Of a DNA stretch of 64,000 bases, positions 35,734 to 46,533 are shown in pieces. Source of the stretch: Vermamoeba vermiformis (Eukaryota > Tubulinea > Echinamoebida); contig JBEWZL010000302.1 of assembly GCA_045837725.1 (NCBI GenBank), positions 434,001 through 498,000 on the forward strand, written 5' to 3'. Each line of letters starts with the position of its first letter. The stretch's first letter is position 1. A program made the translations under genes and the position numbers. Under the pieces are notes generated by a model. That model did not search any database, was not told where the DNA came from, and was given only the letters and a program-made list of their open reading frames with translations.

Positions 35734-37414
35734 TCAGCAGCTCAGAATCACGGCAAAGAACATGCAAATAAAAGCCTTCAGTGAACGAAGCTGAGTGGCT
35801 TCGCTGACTTCAGTTGAAGGTACCGCGACTGGTGGGGTCACAGGAGGTGGAGGACACTGAGCATTATCAGGCTGTTCTGAGCATGGTGTACACGTGTCAT
35901 CACCACTCATGCTGAATGTGCCATCAGAACACTCTTCGCATGCAGTCCTGTTGGCGTCAGGCACTAATCCGTCACCGCACAAAACACACACGGCAGTCTC
36001 GTTGAGGTAAATTCCGCCCGAACAACTGACGCACACGCCATTCTCGTCTAAGTACTGCGCTTCAGGGCATCCAAGAGTGATCAAGGTGGGTGTATCTGCA
36101 TCACCAGAGGCGCTGCCGACGTAGATTGTGCCGTCTGAACCGATAGAAGGACCAGCACCCGTTACCGTGAAGTTGGTGCCAGCAGCGTTCATAGTCCAAA
36201 GATTTTTCCAGTTAAGTCGATCAGTGACGTCATACGCGGCCAAGTTGCCAAGACCATCAGTAGCGTACAAGACATTGTTCGAGTACAACAGTTGCGCCTT
36301 GACTTGACCGATGGTTACCTTGTCAATAACAACGGCATTGTACTCGCCAGTGGTAGCATTGATCGCGTAGAAAGTGTCGTTAGCATTGACGATGAGATAG
36401 CTGCGATCAATCAGAACGAGTCCGTGTTGAATAGACGTGTGGTCAGATTGGAGGGGAAAGCTGACGTTCCAAATGTACTGACCCGTCGGCGAGTACTTGA
36501 ACACCGAACCGACGCTCAATGTCACGTAGATCTCACCGTTTGTTAGATCCATCAGCATGGGGTACATGTTCGGGTCATTGTAGTTTGGGTCAGAAGAGAC
36601 TTTGACCGACCATCCCAGGCCCGAACTTGCTTTGGTCAGTTGGCTTGATGGCCAGTAGAGCACCGTTGTGGCATCGAACGGCGAGTAGGTTGGCGTGAAG
36701 AACTGAGCCGAATATTCTTCGTTAATGCGGTCGAAGGGGGCCCAAGCTCCACTATCCTTGTACAGGCACATAAATCCAGCTCGGAGCGGCACCATGACCA
36801 AATATCCTTGCACGATGGTGATCGGACCCGCGACAGGTCCGTCATTGGGCGGGAACAAACAAAGTTCGTCTGAAACCCACAGGAGAGTTTCGTTGATGAT
36901 GCTGACTGCAGAGACCTTGCACGTGACTTCGTTGAGTACATAAACGATCCCGTTTTCTACGGTCAACGCTCCTGAGCAAGATCCAGCCTCCGTGTCATTG
37001 AACGAGTAGACGATATTGCCGTGCTTGTCGAGCACCCAAAACAGCGGTTGAGATGAAGCACTGTTCGGCACAATAATGTTTCCAGTTGCATCGTCAATGT
37101 TGATAACGCCTAATGTAAAAATCGATTAGCTATTGAAGATCGTTCAAACGCTGGATTAAACACGTTATGCCAGAATATATAACTTTATATTTTTAATGTT
37201 AAAACTTCTGGATCAGGATCTGTCTTGCGGATCAGCGTTAGTTCTTACCTTTAATGACACTAGGGACTGGAGGATTAAATGACCATTTAATGTTTGGTTG
37301 AGAGGTGTAGACAGGACGATCGTGCACGCCATTGTTGCCGTTAGCCCATTGGTTCCAGTCGCAAGCAATAAATCCGATCTGCAGCAGAACAAGACCGAAG
37401 AAGATGAAACGCAT
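35734..37414 (-). CDS. Secreted PQQ-type beta-propeller with Cys-rich tail (copy 2)
   Basis: ATG at 37414 gives the signal peptide MRFIFFGLVLLQIGFIAC then DWNQWANGNNGVHDRPVYT, closely matching copy 1. One intron is in the same place (about 37246-37111). The propeller has blades like GIVYVLNEVTCKVSAVS and DGTIYVGSASGDA. The cysteine-rich segment (CEECSDGTFSMSGDDTC) and proline-rich stretch follow, then a hydrophobic tail (FICMFFAVIL). One Cys-rich module present in copy 1 (CVCPEDKFTYKGKC) is absent here. TGA at 35734-35736. The two genes lie head to tail 100 bases apart, an old tandem duplication with later homogenisation of the 3' end. Located at the cell surface by inference. Confidence 0.8.
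35841..36006 (-). repeat. Cys-rich tract almost identical to 33986-34155
   Basis: Partner tract in copy 2 of the propeller pair. Confidence 0.75.
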
Positions 37415-38270
37415 CTTGTTGAATATGTTATGAAAGATGAGTAATATGAACCAAGCGAAGATTCTGCTTTTATGGCTGCGTGCACGGTGAATCACTGTCA
37501 AAACATCAGCCGCATTGTGGTGCAGTCGGAAGATTTGCCGCGCTGTCAGTTGTTCGTGTGCCGCGATTCAATATATTTCCGAATTAAGGAGCGAGTATTG
37601 GTCGTTAATAGCGTCAAATCCACGAACCTAGTACTTTTTGGTTGGTGAACAACATCCGTTACAAATCGCTATTTTTTTAAGTTTTAAATGAGCACAACAA
37701 AAAGCGCGTTGTAAACCCACCATCCATACGGCAGTTATTGAGGACGGAGCTCTATTAGTTCCGGTTAGTGGATGGAGTTTGCGAAGCACAAAAATCATCT
37801 GTACACGCGCGTAAGCAAATTTAAAAAAATGGTAAATAATATGTACACTATTAATTCCGCCACACCCATTGTGAATTGAGGTTAACCACAAGTCAATTAA
37901 AAATCTGTTTGCAAATAATTTAAGTTTATTTGTTTAGCATTATTATATAGCGTGCTAAGCAAAAATGTCTTAAATATAAATAGTGCATATTAAATAAAAT
38001 AATTAGGACCAATATTTTGCGGTACCAGACAAATTTTTTTTAAAAATCCATTTCGGCTCTATTTCTTGTGGTACGCTCAAAAGGGTTGCTTAGTGATAAA
38101 GTGCTTACCTATTAACGTTATAAGTTGCATCTTATTTTAATAAACAAGTTGCGAGAGATGAAATTAAGATTTTTTGTGCATTTTCAGACTTTTAGGGCCG
38201 ATATTTCAAGCGACATGTCGTGGACCATCACGAGCTCCATTTCAGTTGCGAAACAATTAAGAACTACCAA
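37415..38270. other. Divergent intergenic region, 856 bases
   Basis: It lies between the starts of propeller copy 2 (minus) and the chorismate mutase fusion (plus). AT-rich in its second half. An 87-codon minus frame (37628-37891) has no protein-like features and is not called. The phrase TGTGCCGCGAT at 37559-37569 recurs at 43996-44006 in another divergent promoter region. No RNA gene is recognised. Confidence 0.45.
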
Positions 38271-40353
38271 ATGGTAAGGAAATTATTACCGTAACTCGCC
38301 ATGCAGTGGATCTGCAGATCTAAAAGTTTTGAATCTGACAGGATCCGAAGAGTACTCCGAGAGAAAATGGTTCTTCTGAAGAACCATTTAGCACCTTATT
38401 ATTTATTAAGGGTACTGAACAGAAGAAATTAAGCTTAGAAGACTTTCGAAACGATCTAATCCGTCAAGAAGAAACAATTATTTTCGCCTTGATCGAACGC
38501 GCTCAATTCAAACAAAATTTAATAACCTACAAGCCAGGTAATAACAAATGTCCATCATTAATTATTTCTCTTATTTTCAATTATTTAATTCATTTGTTTT
38601 TAGGAGGTGTCACCGAAAATATCGGCTCGCTGAGTTTCCTCGATTTTTTCTTCGGTGAAATCGAGCGCGTTCATAGTATGATGAGACGCTACACGTCGCC
38701 TGGTAAGCGAAATTTCCAATGTTCCAAGTCACATCCATTTTTTTCTGTCCCGTGTATCTTCGTAACATTTTCATGAACCATAGATGAGCATCCGTTCTAT
38801 ACTGACAAGCTCGTGCCTCCAATTATTCCATTGCTGAAATTTCCAGTCGTCATCAAGCCCAACACTATCAACATAAACAACCAGATCAAGTCGATTTATC
38901 TCAACAAAATTATTCCGTCTATTTGCGCTGAAGGCGATGATAATCAATTTGGCTCGTCAGTGAATATGGATATTAACGCTCTTCAAGCCATTTCTAAGCG
39001 CGTTCATTACGGCAAATTCATCGCTGAAGCCAAATTTCAAGCTGAGCCTGAAAAGTACGGCGAACGCATCAGAAAAGGTATATGCCCTAATTATCAATTA
39101 TTAGCTACTAACATGATATTTTTAGGTGACGTTGAAGGTTTGAGAGAGCTATTGACTAATTTGGAAGTCGAGAAAAAAGTTCTCGAAAGAATTCATTTGA
39201 AGGCCTCAACTTATGGCCGAGACGTCACATCCGCCCAAAGTAAGAAATATAGTAAAGTACTACTAGTATTAATAGCCTTAATTAGATCAAAAGTTCAAAG
39301 TGGATCCCGAGGCAATTATGGCTATTTACCGCGACTTTATTATTCCTCTGAACAAAGACGTGCAAATCGCATATTTGTTGCAACGATTAGACGACCCTCA
39401 AGTAGCCTATTTAGGACCTCCTTCGACTTTCTCTCATCAAGCAGCGTTACAGCACTTCGGCGAAAAGCTCAAGTAAGTGGCACCGATTTTGACACTTTTG
39501 ACACCTGTCATATTAATATTTCCTTAGTGGCACTCCTTGTGCAAATATTTCCGAGGTATTTTTGTCCGTTATGGCTAACAAGACTTTCTTTGGTGTTGTG
39601 CCCGTTGAAAACTCAATCGCTGGTACACGACAGAAGCATTCCATTTTGTGGTTTTTTGTTAATGTGTTTGTAGGTCGAGTACAAGAGACTCTCGGGCAAC
39701 TCTTCGAAGCACAAGTGCGTGTCGTTGGAGATCTCTATTTGAAAATCACGCAGAACTTGTTGTCGCATCACCCGCTCAATGAGGTTGAGATACTTTACAC
39801 GCACCCTCACGCTTACGAACAATGTCGCGGTTTCATCGCTAAGTACCTCCCGAAGGCTACTTTCATATCAACGAAATCAACGTCCGCTGCTGCTGAATTG
39901 GCCGCTCAAAAGTCAGCCGCAGGAGAGAAGTGCGCGTGCATTGCGAGCGACCTGGCAGCTCGTGAATTCAATTTGCCGATCGTCCAAACAGATATTCAAG
40001 ATCACAAGCAGAATACTACGAGGTTCTTAGTCATTGCCAAAGAAGATATTAGCAGCTCACCTTCAGGCCATGATCTGACTTGGATCGTGTTCGGCGTTCA
40101 CAATGTAACCGGAGCTCTGTCAGACGCTCTTCTTATCTTTGCTAAGCATGGTATTAATATGAACGCACTCGATACACGTCCAAATAAGACTCGCGACTGG
40201 CAATACGACTTTTTGGTTGAAATCCAAGGTCACGAGCAAGATCTGAACGTCAAAACGGCCATTAGTGAGTTAAAATCCAAGACGCCATTCTTAAATGTTA
40301 TGGGATCTATTCAAAACAGGAGAGTGTCCATTTCTTCGGCGATAAACAAATAA
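38271..40353 (+). CDS. Chorismate mutase (Aro7 type) - prephenate dehydratase - ACT fusion
   Basis: The start codon ATG at 38271 is split off from the rest by an intron (38274-38341), giving M then DPKSTPRENG. The first 270 residues match yeast-type (AroQ-beta) chorismate mutase: LSLEDFRNDLIRQEETIIFA, LIERAQFK, FLDFFFGEIERVHSMMRRY, then VHYGKFIAEAKFQ. A linker exon leads to prephenate dehydratase: VAYLGPPSTFSHQAAL, FFGVVPVENSIAGRVQETL, IASDLAAREFNLPIV and the catalytic NTTRFLVI. An ACT domain follows (GALSDALLIFAKHGINMNAL, DTRPNKTRDWQYDF) that in relatives binds phenylalanine for feedback. Together the enzyme would turn chorismate into phenylpyruvate, so this organism can make phenylalanine. 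The bacterial fusion PheA uses a short AroQ-alpha mutase of about 90 residues; here the mutase is the long eukaryotic type with its own regulatory region. Predicted size about 620 residues. Confidence 0.9.
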
Positions 40354-40425
40354 AAAGTTGCGCAGTTCTTTTGTTAGGATTCCTCTAGAGAATCTTTCTG
40401 ACAGTCGACCACATTTCATTTAAAT

Positions 40426-41569
40426 ATGACTGAAGCATTAAAACAGAGTTTAAAGATTGCTTTCGTTCCAGGCACGGGCAACATGGGCAAGGGCCTGGCT
40501 AAAAATCATGCCAAAGCCGGATGGCACGTCTTACTTGGCTCCAGATCTAAGGACAAGTACGACTCCTCGTCGAATATTATAGTAATAATTTTTAAATATG
40601 GATCATGGCAAAATTGACTCAAATTATTGCTGCAGAATTTCAAAAAATGATTTTCTGATATTTCCATTTTCTTACAGAGCTCAAGCTGCTGTTGACGAGC
40701 TGAAAGATGAACACCCTGAGCTTAAAATAGAAGCTGGCACCAACGCTGAAGTTGCCGCTAAAGCTGATGTAGTGTTTTGGGCTCCTCAGGGTTCATTTGA
40801 AGATCGCTACTCGATGCTACGAACTCTGCAAAAGGAATTGACCAACAAAATTATTATAGATGTAACTAACGTAAGTAATATAATGCATATAAGCTATTTC
40901 TCGCTAAACCAAGCTCGATCTGATTGCGTGTCAAAATTTTCTCGCTTGCAATCTCAAATTTTATGGAATATTTATTTTATTTATCTATAACAATATTTTA
41001 ATGCATAGATATTGTATATGGCTGATGAAAAAGCGTGGGGTCAGACGAGTTCCGTACTTGAAAATCAAAGAGAACTCGGTGCCCCAGCCAAATGGGCTTT
41101 TGCTTATAAGAGTACCTTCGCTAAGCTGCTTAAATCACCTACAGACACAAGCGGCGCTCCTGTTCACATTTTGATTGGAGGAGATGACGAGGTAACGCGA
41201 TCTCATCCTGAATTTTTTGGTGTAATTTCTTTCTTTGTATTTCGAATTTGAATAGTTATTAATTAATTTTTGTTACATAATTTATCGCCTAATCATGACT
41301 TTTAGGCTGTTCCGACGCTAAAAGCCTTGACTGAAAGCTGTGGTTACAAGACAATCCATATGGGAGGCCTAAAGGTACGTTAGAATCTCATAATAATATT
41401 TGTTATATTCATTTATGGCTACGATAATGCTCTAACTCCAACTGTTGTTTAGGAATCCAAGATCGCTGAGCTGTTTGGCCCTCGCTACGTTGCAACTATT
41501 GATAATTTGAATAATAATGCACAATTCAATGGATATTGGATCTATACTTCGAGCGCTAATAAGCATTAA
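40426..41569 (+). CDS. F420-type NADP oxidoreductase-like protein
   Basis: ATG at 40426 (MTEALKQSLKIAFVPG). The Rossmann motif is PGTGNMGKGLAKNHAKAGW then LLGSRSKDK, as in NADPH:F420 oxidoreductase and STEAP-type domains, where GSR/K handles the NADPH phosphate. Exons about 40426-40558, 40679-40870, 41010-41191, 41306-41373 and 41453-41569 join with AEVAAKADVVFWAP, IIIDVTN, WAFAYKSTFAKLL, ILIGGDDEAVPTLKALTESCGY and FNGYWIY; TAA at 41567-41569. About 230 residues, the family's normal size. Eukaryotes do not make F420, so the hydride acceptor is probably a flavin or other compound. It follows the phenylalanine enzyme by 73 bases on the same strand; no functional link is evident. Confidence 0.8.
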
Positions 41570-42005
41570 CGCATAAAAATGGAGATCTGACATCCAGAAT
41601 ATTTTCCTGACCGTAGTGGATACCTGATATTGCTATCAATATTATAAATGTATTTCCAATGTAATATTAATGATTTATCTGCGATATGAGGTGCGGTGCA
41701 CGAGGGGGAAGTGAAAACTGGCTTAGTCGTTTGTCCCGCTCAGTTATTCTGACAAACACTAAAGGTGAAAGTTGATGAAACACAACTACTGTTTATGATT
41801 ACAAGTGTATGTACTATCATATGCACGAGAAAATATATGAAGGAATTCAGTGGAAGGTAAGATACTGATCGGCCAGATGTATTTCAATTTTGTAAATTTT
41901 CTGTTACTTCTGGGCCTGCTAAGAACGAGTCCATATAATGCTACATAATTTAGTATATATTTATTTAATATTCTAATTAATCGCGTTAATTGGAATAGGC
42001 CAAGT
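41570..42005. other. Convergent intergenic region, 436 bases
   Basis: 3' flanks of the F420-type gene (plus) and the KGG-repeat gene (minus). AT-rich; no feature recognised. Confidence 0.45.
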
Positions 42006-43207
42006 TTAGTAGATGCGCATTCTCTTGTTGGAACGCTCTTCACCACCCCAGCGAGCTTCGGCACCTTTGTGACCAATCTCGTAGACTTTGTCCTTGGGCA
42101 TTGAAGCGAAGCCTTGCTTGCCAGAGCGGCGGTAGTTTCCGTTTCCTTGATCCTCATCTTCTGAAGACTCGCTCTCGGATTCGTCGTAGCCGCCTCTCTT
42201 TCTCTTGCGACCGCCACCGTGGCCATGACGACCACCTTTAGCGGCAATCTTGCGCACCTGCTCCTTGGGCATCGAAGCAAAGCCCTGCTTGCCGGATCTG
42301 TAGCCGCCTTGATCTTCGTTGTCAGAACCTTCGTCGCTCTCTTCGTCGGAGCCCTCATCGCTGTATCTTTTTTTGCGACCACCGTGTCTTTTCTTCCGCC
42401 CATTGCTTCTCTCTTCTTTTTTTTTCCCCCTTCCTCCCCCTTCTTCGTCGGAGTCTTCCTCTTGGTCGTAGTGGCCACCCTTGGCCTTGCCACCCTTTGA
42501 AGCAATCTTGCGGACCTGGTCCTTAGGCATGGAGGCGAAACCTTGCTTGCCGTGCTTGCGACTACTGCCTTGATCGTTGTCGGAGTCTTCATCGGAGCCT
42601 TGATCATCGTCGTAGTCTTGTCGTTTGCGACCACCGTGACTGGAACGACCACCCATGGAGGCTATCTCGCGCACTTGGTCTTTGGGCATCGAAGCGAAGC
42701 CCTGCTTGCCGTGTTTGCGACCACTGCCTTGGTTGTCATCAGAGCCTTCGTCGTGGTCAGAAGTGTCACGGCCGCGTTGTTTGCGACCATGGCTGGACTT
42801 GCCACCCTTTGACGCAATCTCACGCACTTGGTCTTTGGGCATCGAAGCGAAGCCTTGTTTACCATGCTTGCGACCACTGCCTTGGTTGTTGTCGTCATCG
42901 TCTTCGTCTTGGTCGTAGTGGCCACCTCTGGACTTGCCGCCCTTTGAAGCTATCTCGCGCACTTGGTCCTTAGGCATGGAGGCGAAACCTTGCTTGTTAT
43001 GCTTGCGGCCACCTCGATTGTAGTCGTCACTTTCGCTCTCGTCGTCGCCTCCATAGTCATGACGCTTGTGCTTGCCACCATGGCTATGGCGACCACCCTT
43101 GGCAGCGATTTCTCGAAGGCGATCTTTGTCCATGGAAGCAAATCCCCACGTCCGGCTTGATCTTGACCTTCGTCGTTGCTAATATCGTAGTCTTCTCGTC
43201 TGCTCAT
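42006..43207 (-). CDS. KGG-repeat (con-10/GsiB-like) stress protein, with a frame break near the 5' end
   Basis: Seven copies of a repeat of about 20 residues, KQGFASMPKDQVREIASKGG, alternate with charged spacers (GGHYDQDEDDDDN, GSDEESDEGSDNEDQG). The last copy ends KGAEARWGGEERSNKRMRIY, then TAA. Bacterial GsiB and fungal con-10 proteins with one to a few such KGG motifs are hydrophilic stress or conidiation proteins. Basic KRK and HKR clusters may target the nucleus. No intron is visible. A first ATG at 43207 gives MSRREDYDISNDEGQDQAGR, which looks like the natural N-terminus, but the repeat frame lies one base off; the shift falls at a run of four G (43144-43147 on the plus strand), so a sequencing slip is the simplest reading. 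Otherwise translation starts at the ATG at 43133. Predicted unstructured. Confidence 0.85.
42040..43150 (-). repeat. Seven tandem KGG-type protein repeats
   Basis: Core motif GFASMPKDQVREIASKGG at spacings of about 45-70 codons. Codon choice for the core is highly similar among copies 2-5, suggesting recent internal duplication. Confidence 0.85.
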
Positions 43208-44061
43208 GGTTAAATATATTGCAGAATGCTTTTGTGGTATGTGTTTTGTTGGTAAGTTGAATTAAGAATAGATCCGTAAGCCAGAGCCTTTAAACCTTTC
43301 CGGAGCCCAAATGAACAGAAAACTCTGTTAAATAGGCGTAGAATATCGATGCGTGTCGTAAGATAGTAGCCTTCAATTATTGCATTGTGGTAAGTGGTAA
43401 TATTTTTTTAAATATTTTATCCTTATTCGGATCTTTGCTGGCAAAGCACAATAAAAATCATAAATTATTACACGCTAATTGCAAGGCCTAATGCGCCATT
43501 ATATCATCGGTCACGTCATTGGTTATTTATTTGGTTCGTTTTAATCATCTCTTGGGGTTTAAGTCTATTATTGTTCAGCCTTCAACTTCTAGATCTGCTC
43601 GCGAGCAGTCTTATTCGACTAAGCATAAGGTAAAATAGCCTTATTGGTATTAGTGACATTCTCCGATACTGTTTGATTGTGCGCAATTATAGTACAATAG
43701 CAATGTAAATACCGTGCAACTCTCTCTTCGTCTCGTTACATCATCAACTCCAATTATTTCGAAGAGATAGTGCATTTTCGCCTATTGTTAAAAATCTACA
43801 AAAGTTATTACTCATTCTTGTGGTGTTGCATTGTAACAGGATCCAAACCTGAATCGGTGAACGGACAAAGTTCGAGAAATCATATCCTGCTTCGGAGATT
43901 AGGATTTAGTACTATGAGGATCTCACAGGGGTGATTTTGAAGTTAGAGGGCGCTATTTTTGTGCTCGAGTTGGATTTCTATTCGTTAATTTTAGTGTGCC
44001 GCGATACCACACAAGAATCGCGTCATATTACCAAATTTAATCTGCAATATTTAATAGTTTC
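43208..44061. other. Divergent intergenic region, 854 bases
   Basis: Between the starts of the KGG-repeat gene and the SET/MYND gene. It has a perfect 14-base palindrome CTGCTCGCGAGCAG (43595-43608). The phrase TGTGCCGCGAT (43996-44006) matches one at 37559. No coding or RNA gene is recognised. Confidence 0.45.
43595..43608. promoter_or_regulatory. 14-base perfect palindrome CTGCTCGCGAGCAG
   Basis: GC-rich palindrome in an AT-rich divergent promoter region; could bind a dimeric regulator. Single copy in the window. Confidence 0.35.
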
Positions 44062-46153
44062 ATGGAAACCTTTGCAGACTACTTCAAGACTGGCGCCCTG
44101 AAACGGGATTCAGCCAGGTGTCTCGCCAAACGGATTAGCGGTGGTACGTTGTCTAATTAATCAAATAATATTTTTTCGGGAAGACATGAAATAACTCTCA
44201 CAAATTATGCATATAAATTTAAATTTCCGAGCCGTAGAACATTTAAACAATTTTTTTAATTTTGGATCGTGACATTCAATCATTTGTATTGATGGTAACT
44301 GGCTTAATAATGTCTAATAGGTTCATGCGAATTATCTTCGAATTTATTAGAAGTAGCGGAGTGGTTTTTAGACCAAAGCACCAAAAATGAAACGGTAATG
44401 AATTTCTCGATCAGTTTGAGAGTGTATTAATATAAACTCATAGGAGAACTCGGCACTAGCGTTAGCTTGTTTAGACGAAGCCATTAAAATTTTAACTCGC
44501 AGTAACTTTGGAGAGGTCTCAATGAACGATCTGCTCGTCAAATGTTATGAAACACGATACAGAATTCACAAAAAGCTAGAGCTAACTAATTTAGAGGCAT
44601 GGGATGCTTGGAAAATACTAAATTTAAAGAAAAATATTGAAGGTGAGTTATTTAATGAAATCTGAGGCAGTTTGATCTGACCTATTGATCAGGATCCGAT
44701 ATGACTAACTTTGTGGCGGCATCTTTTTCAACGTATGACTTTGCCTCTGCAATGAAACTAATAGACGATAATATGGATATTGCTATAATGGCTGGTACGC
44801 GTGATAATTTGCTAAAAATAGAAATTTTAACGATTTTTCAAAATGCAGCGCTGAAGCCTACAATAGAGAATTATATGACTAAAGACAATAGTATGGGCTA
44901 TTTAGGCTATTTTGTGCATGATTTGACGACCGGTTTGAAATCTGTCAATGAAGACCAGGATTATTTTCAATTACTAAACAAAGAAATTCTCGAAAAGCAA
45001 TACAATATCGAGATCGTTGATTTTGAAGGTAAAATTAATAAATGAATGTTACATTGTTACTAATTATTGTTAGGACGAGGACGTGGCATTAGGGCTCTTA
45101 AAGATTTTGAGGCAGGAGAAATCGTTCTCAAAGAATTTCCTATTTGTTGTGCGACATTTAATCCAAAATGCTGGTACGATATCAAATAGGCTTGTATTAA
45201 TATAGATTTTACTAATACTTTTTAGTTTTCATTGCATGAAGTACTTCGAGTCCGAACCGCCTGTCAAATGTTCTGTTGACACGTGTCAAACTAGATTTTG
45301 CTCTGAACAGTGCCGCACTATTGCCAATAATACCTATCATCGAGTATTGTGCAGCAATCATGAAGTGAATGCTGTCAGAGATTTAATTAAGGCTACAGAG
45401 TCACCGAGTTCACTTTGCACACCCGTCATGTTGAAGCTCGTTGGTACGATTACATTACTATTTAATCAGCTAGTATTAATAGTACATTTAATAGCCACTG
45501 CCGTTCAACAAAATATCGATGTAGATGATCTCGAAGGCATATACAATCTTCACGGCTTCATCGCCAAAGACACCCAAGTCGGTCCATTCCGTTACGCCTA
45601 TCATCAAATCGAACAAGTTATTCGAGCTAAGTCCGAGTACAAAAACCGTACTATCGAGTGGGATTGGTATTTGAATGTTTGTTCTAAAGCACTGTTGAAC
45701 ATGTTCGGGTACGATCCGATCCCGACGCAAAGTAAGATCCGCCAATAATAGTACTGTATCATTTCGACTTACTATGACGTTACAGATGGACCTATGGATC
45801 AGTGGATTGGTGCACTGTATAATGTGACGAGTTATTTCAATCACAATTGCAACAATAATTGCGCAAAGGACTTTGACGGCGCTACTGTCATTTTCAAAAC
45901 AAAACGAAAAGTCAACAAAGGTATGCTACAAACTAATTAATATGCCTTAAGTAGACCATATTAATATCACTCATAATATTTGATGAGTTCTAATCTATTT
46001 TTAGGCGAAGAATTGACGATTCAATATTTCCCACCAGCAGACGCCGTTCAAGCTGTCATTCACTTTGGCTTCGCTTGTTCGTGCAACAATTGTCAGAACA
46101 TTTACGCGACGATGAAAGATTCATTGCCCGAGTGGGTGTTCAAAAACAAGTAA
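44062..46153 (+). CDS. SET domain protein with MYND-type zinc finger (SMYD-like)
   Basis: ATG at 44062 (METFADYFKTGALKRD), several short introns, TAA at 46151-46153. The N-terminal 280 residues are helical, TPR-like. The SET domain begins EGRGRGIRALKDFEAGEIVL. It is interrupted by a MYND-type zinc finger: CCFHCMKYF, VKCSVDTCQTRFCSEQCRTI, then YHRVLC. The SET core resumes with VTSYFNHNCNNNC (the NHSC-type motif that binds S-adenosylmethionine) and GEELTIQYF. A post-SET-like CSCNNC closes the protein. This split layout is typical of SMYD lysine methyltransferases, with TPR-like helices moved to the N-terminus here. It probably methylates lysines in histones or other proteins. An intron inside the open frame at 45448-45500 should be removed (LKLV joins ATAVQQN). 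Confidence 0.85.
45277..45288. repeat. Perfect TGACACGTGTCA palindrome within an exon
   Basis: The only exact copy in coding sequence (SET/MYND gene, encoding VDTCQ of the zinc finger). Confidence 0.8.
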
Positions 46154-46533
46154 AAAAGCGGAACCAGAACCAAACTACGTGAGTCAAATAGTATGTGCGA
46201 AAACGTTTTCTATCTATCATAATGTGCTGCTGTCGGTTTTGACAAGTTGTTGGCATGCAATTTGTTGACAATTTCGAGAATATTGCTGTCAAAATGCGTT
46301 TACAAACATTTATTTTGCATTTTCAAATTTTGATTTTAACTTGCTGCAACAATACGGTCATAGTATTTTTCTTGAATATAAAGTAACAGTACAGAACAAT
46401 CTTAATAGATTCTATAAATGAGAGTCAAACTAATTTTAGGTTTGTGATTCAGGGGACTGGATCCGATGTTGACAAGCCAAAAACAAGGATCATTTCTGTT
46501 TTCATTTTTTTGTTGATGCGTAATAGCAATACA
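46154..46533. other. Intergenic region, 380 bases
   Basis: 3' flank of the SET/MYND gene and promoter of alpha-galactosidase. No feature recognised beyond AT-rich sequence. Confidence 0.4.

Noticed and set aside
41786-42918. Several long open frames on both strands across the KGG-repeat gene
   Set aside because: They are off-frame shadows of the repetitive, biased codons of the KGG gene and lack protein-like features.
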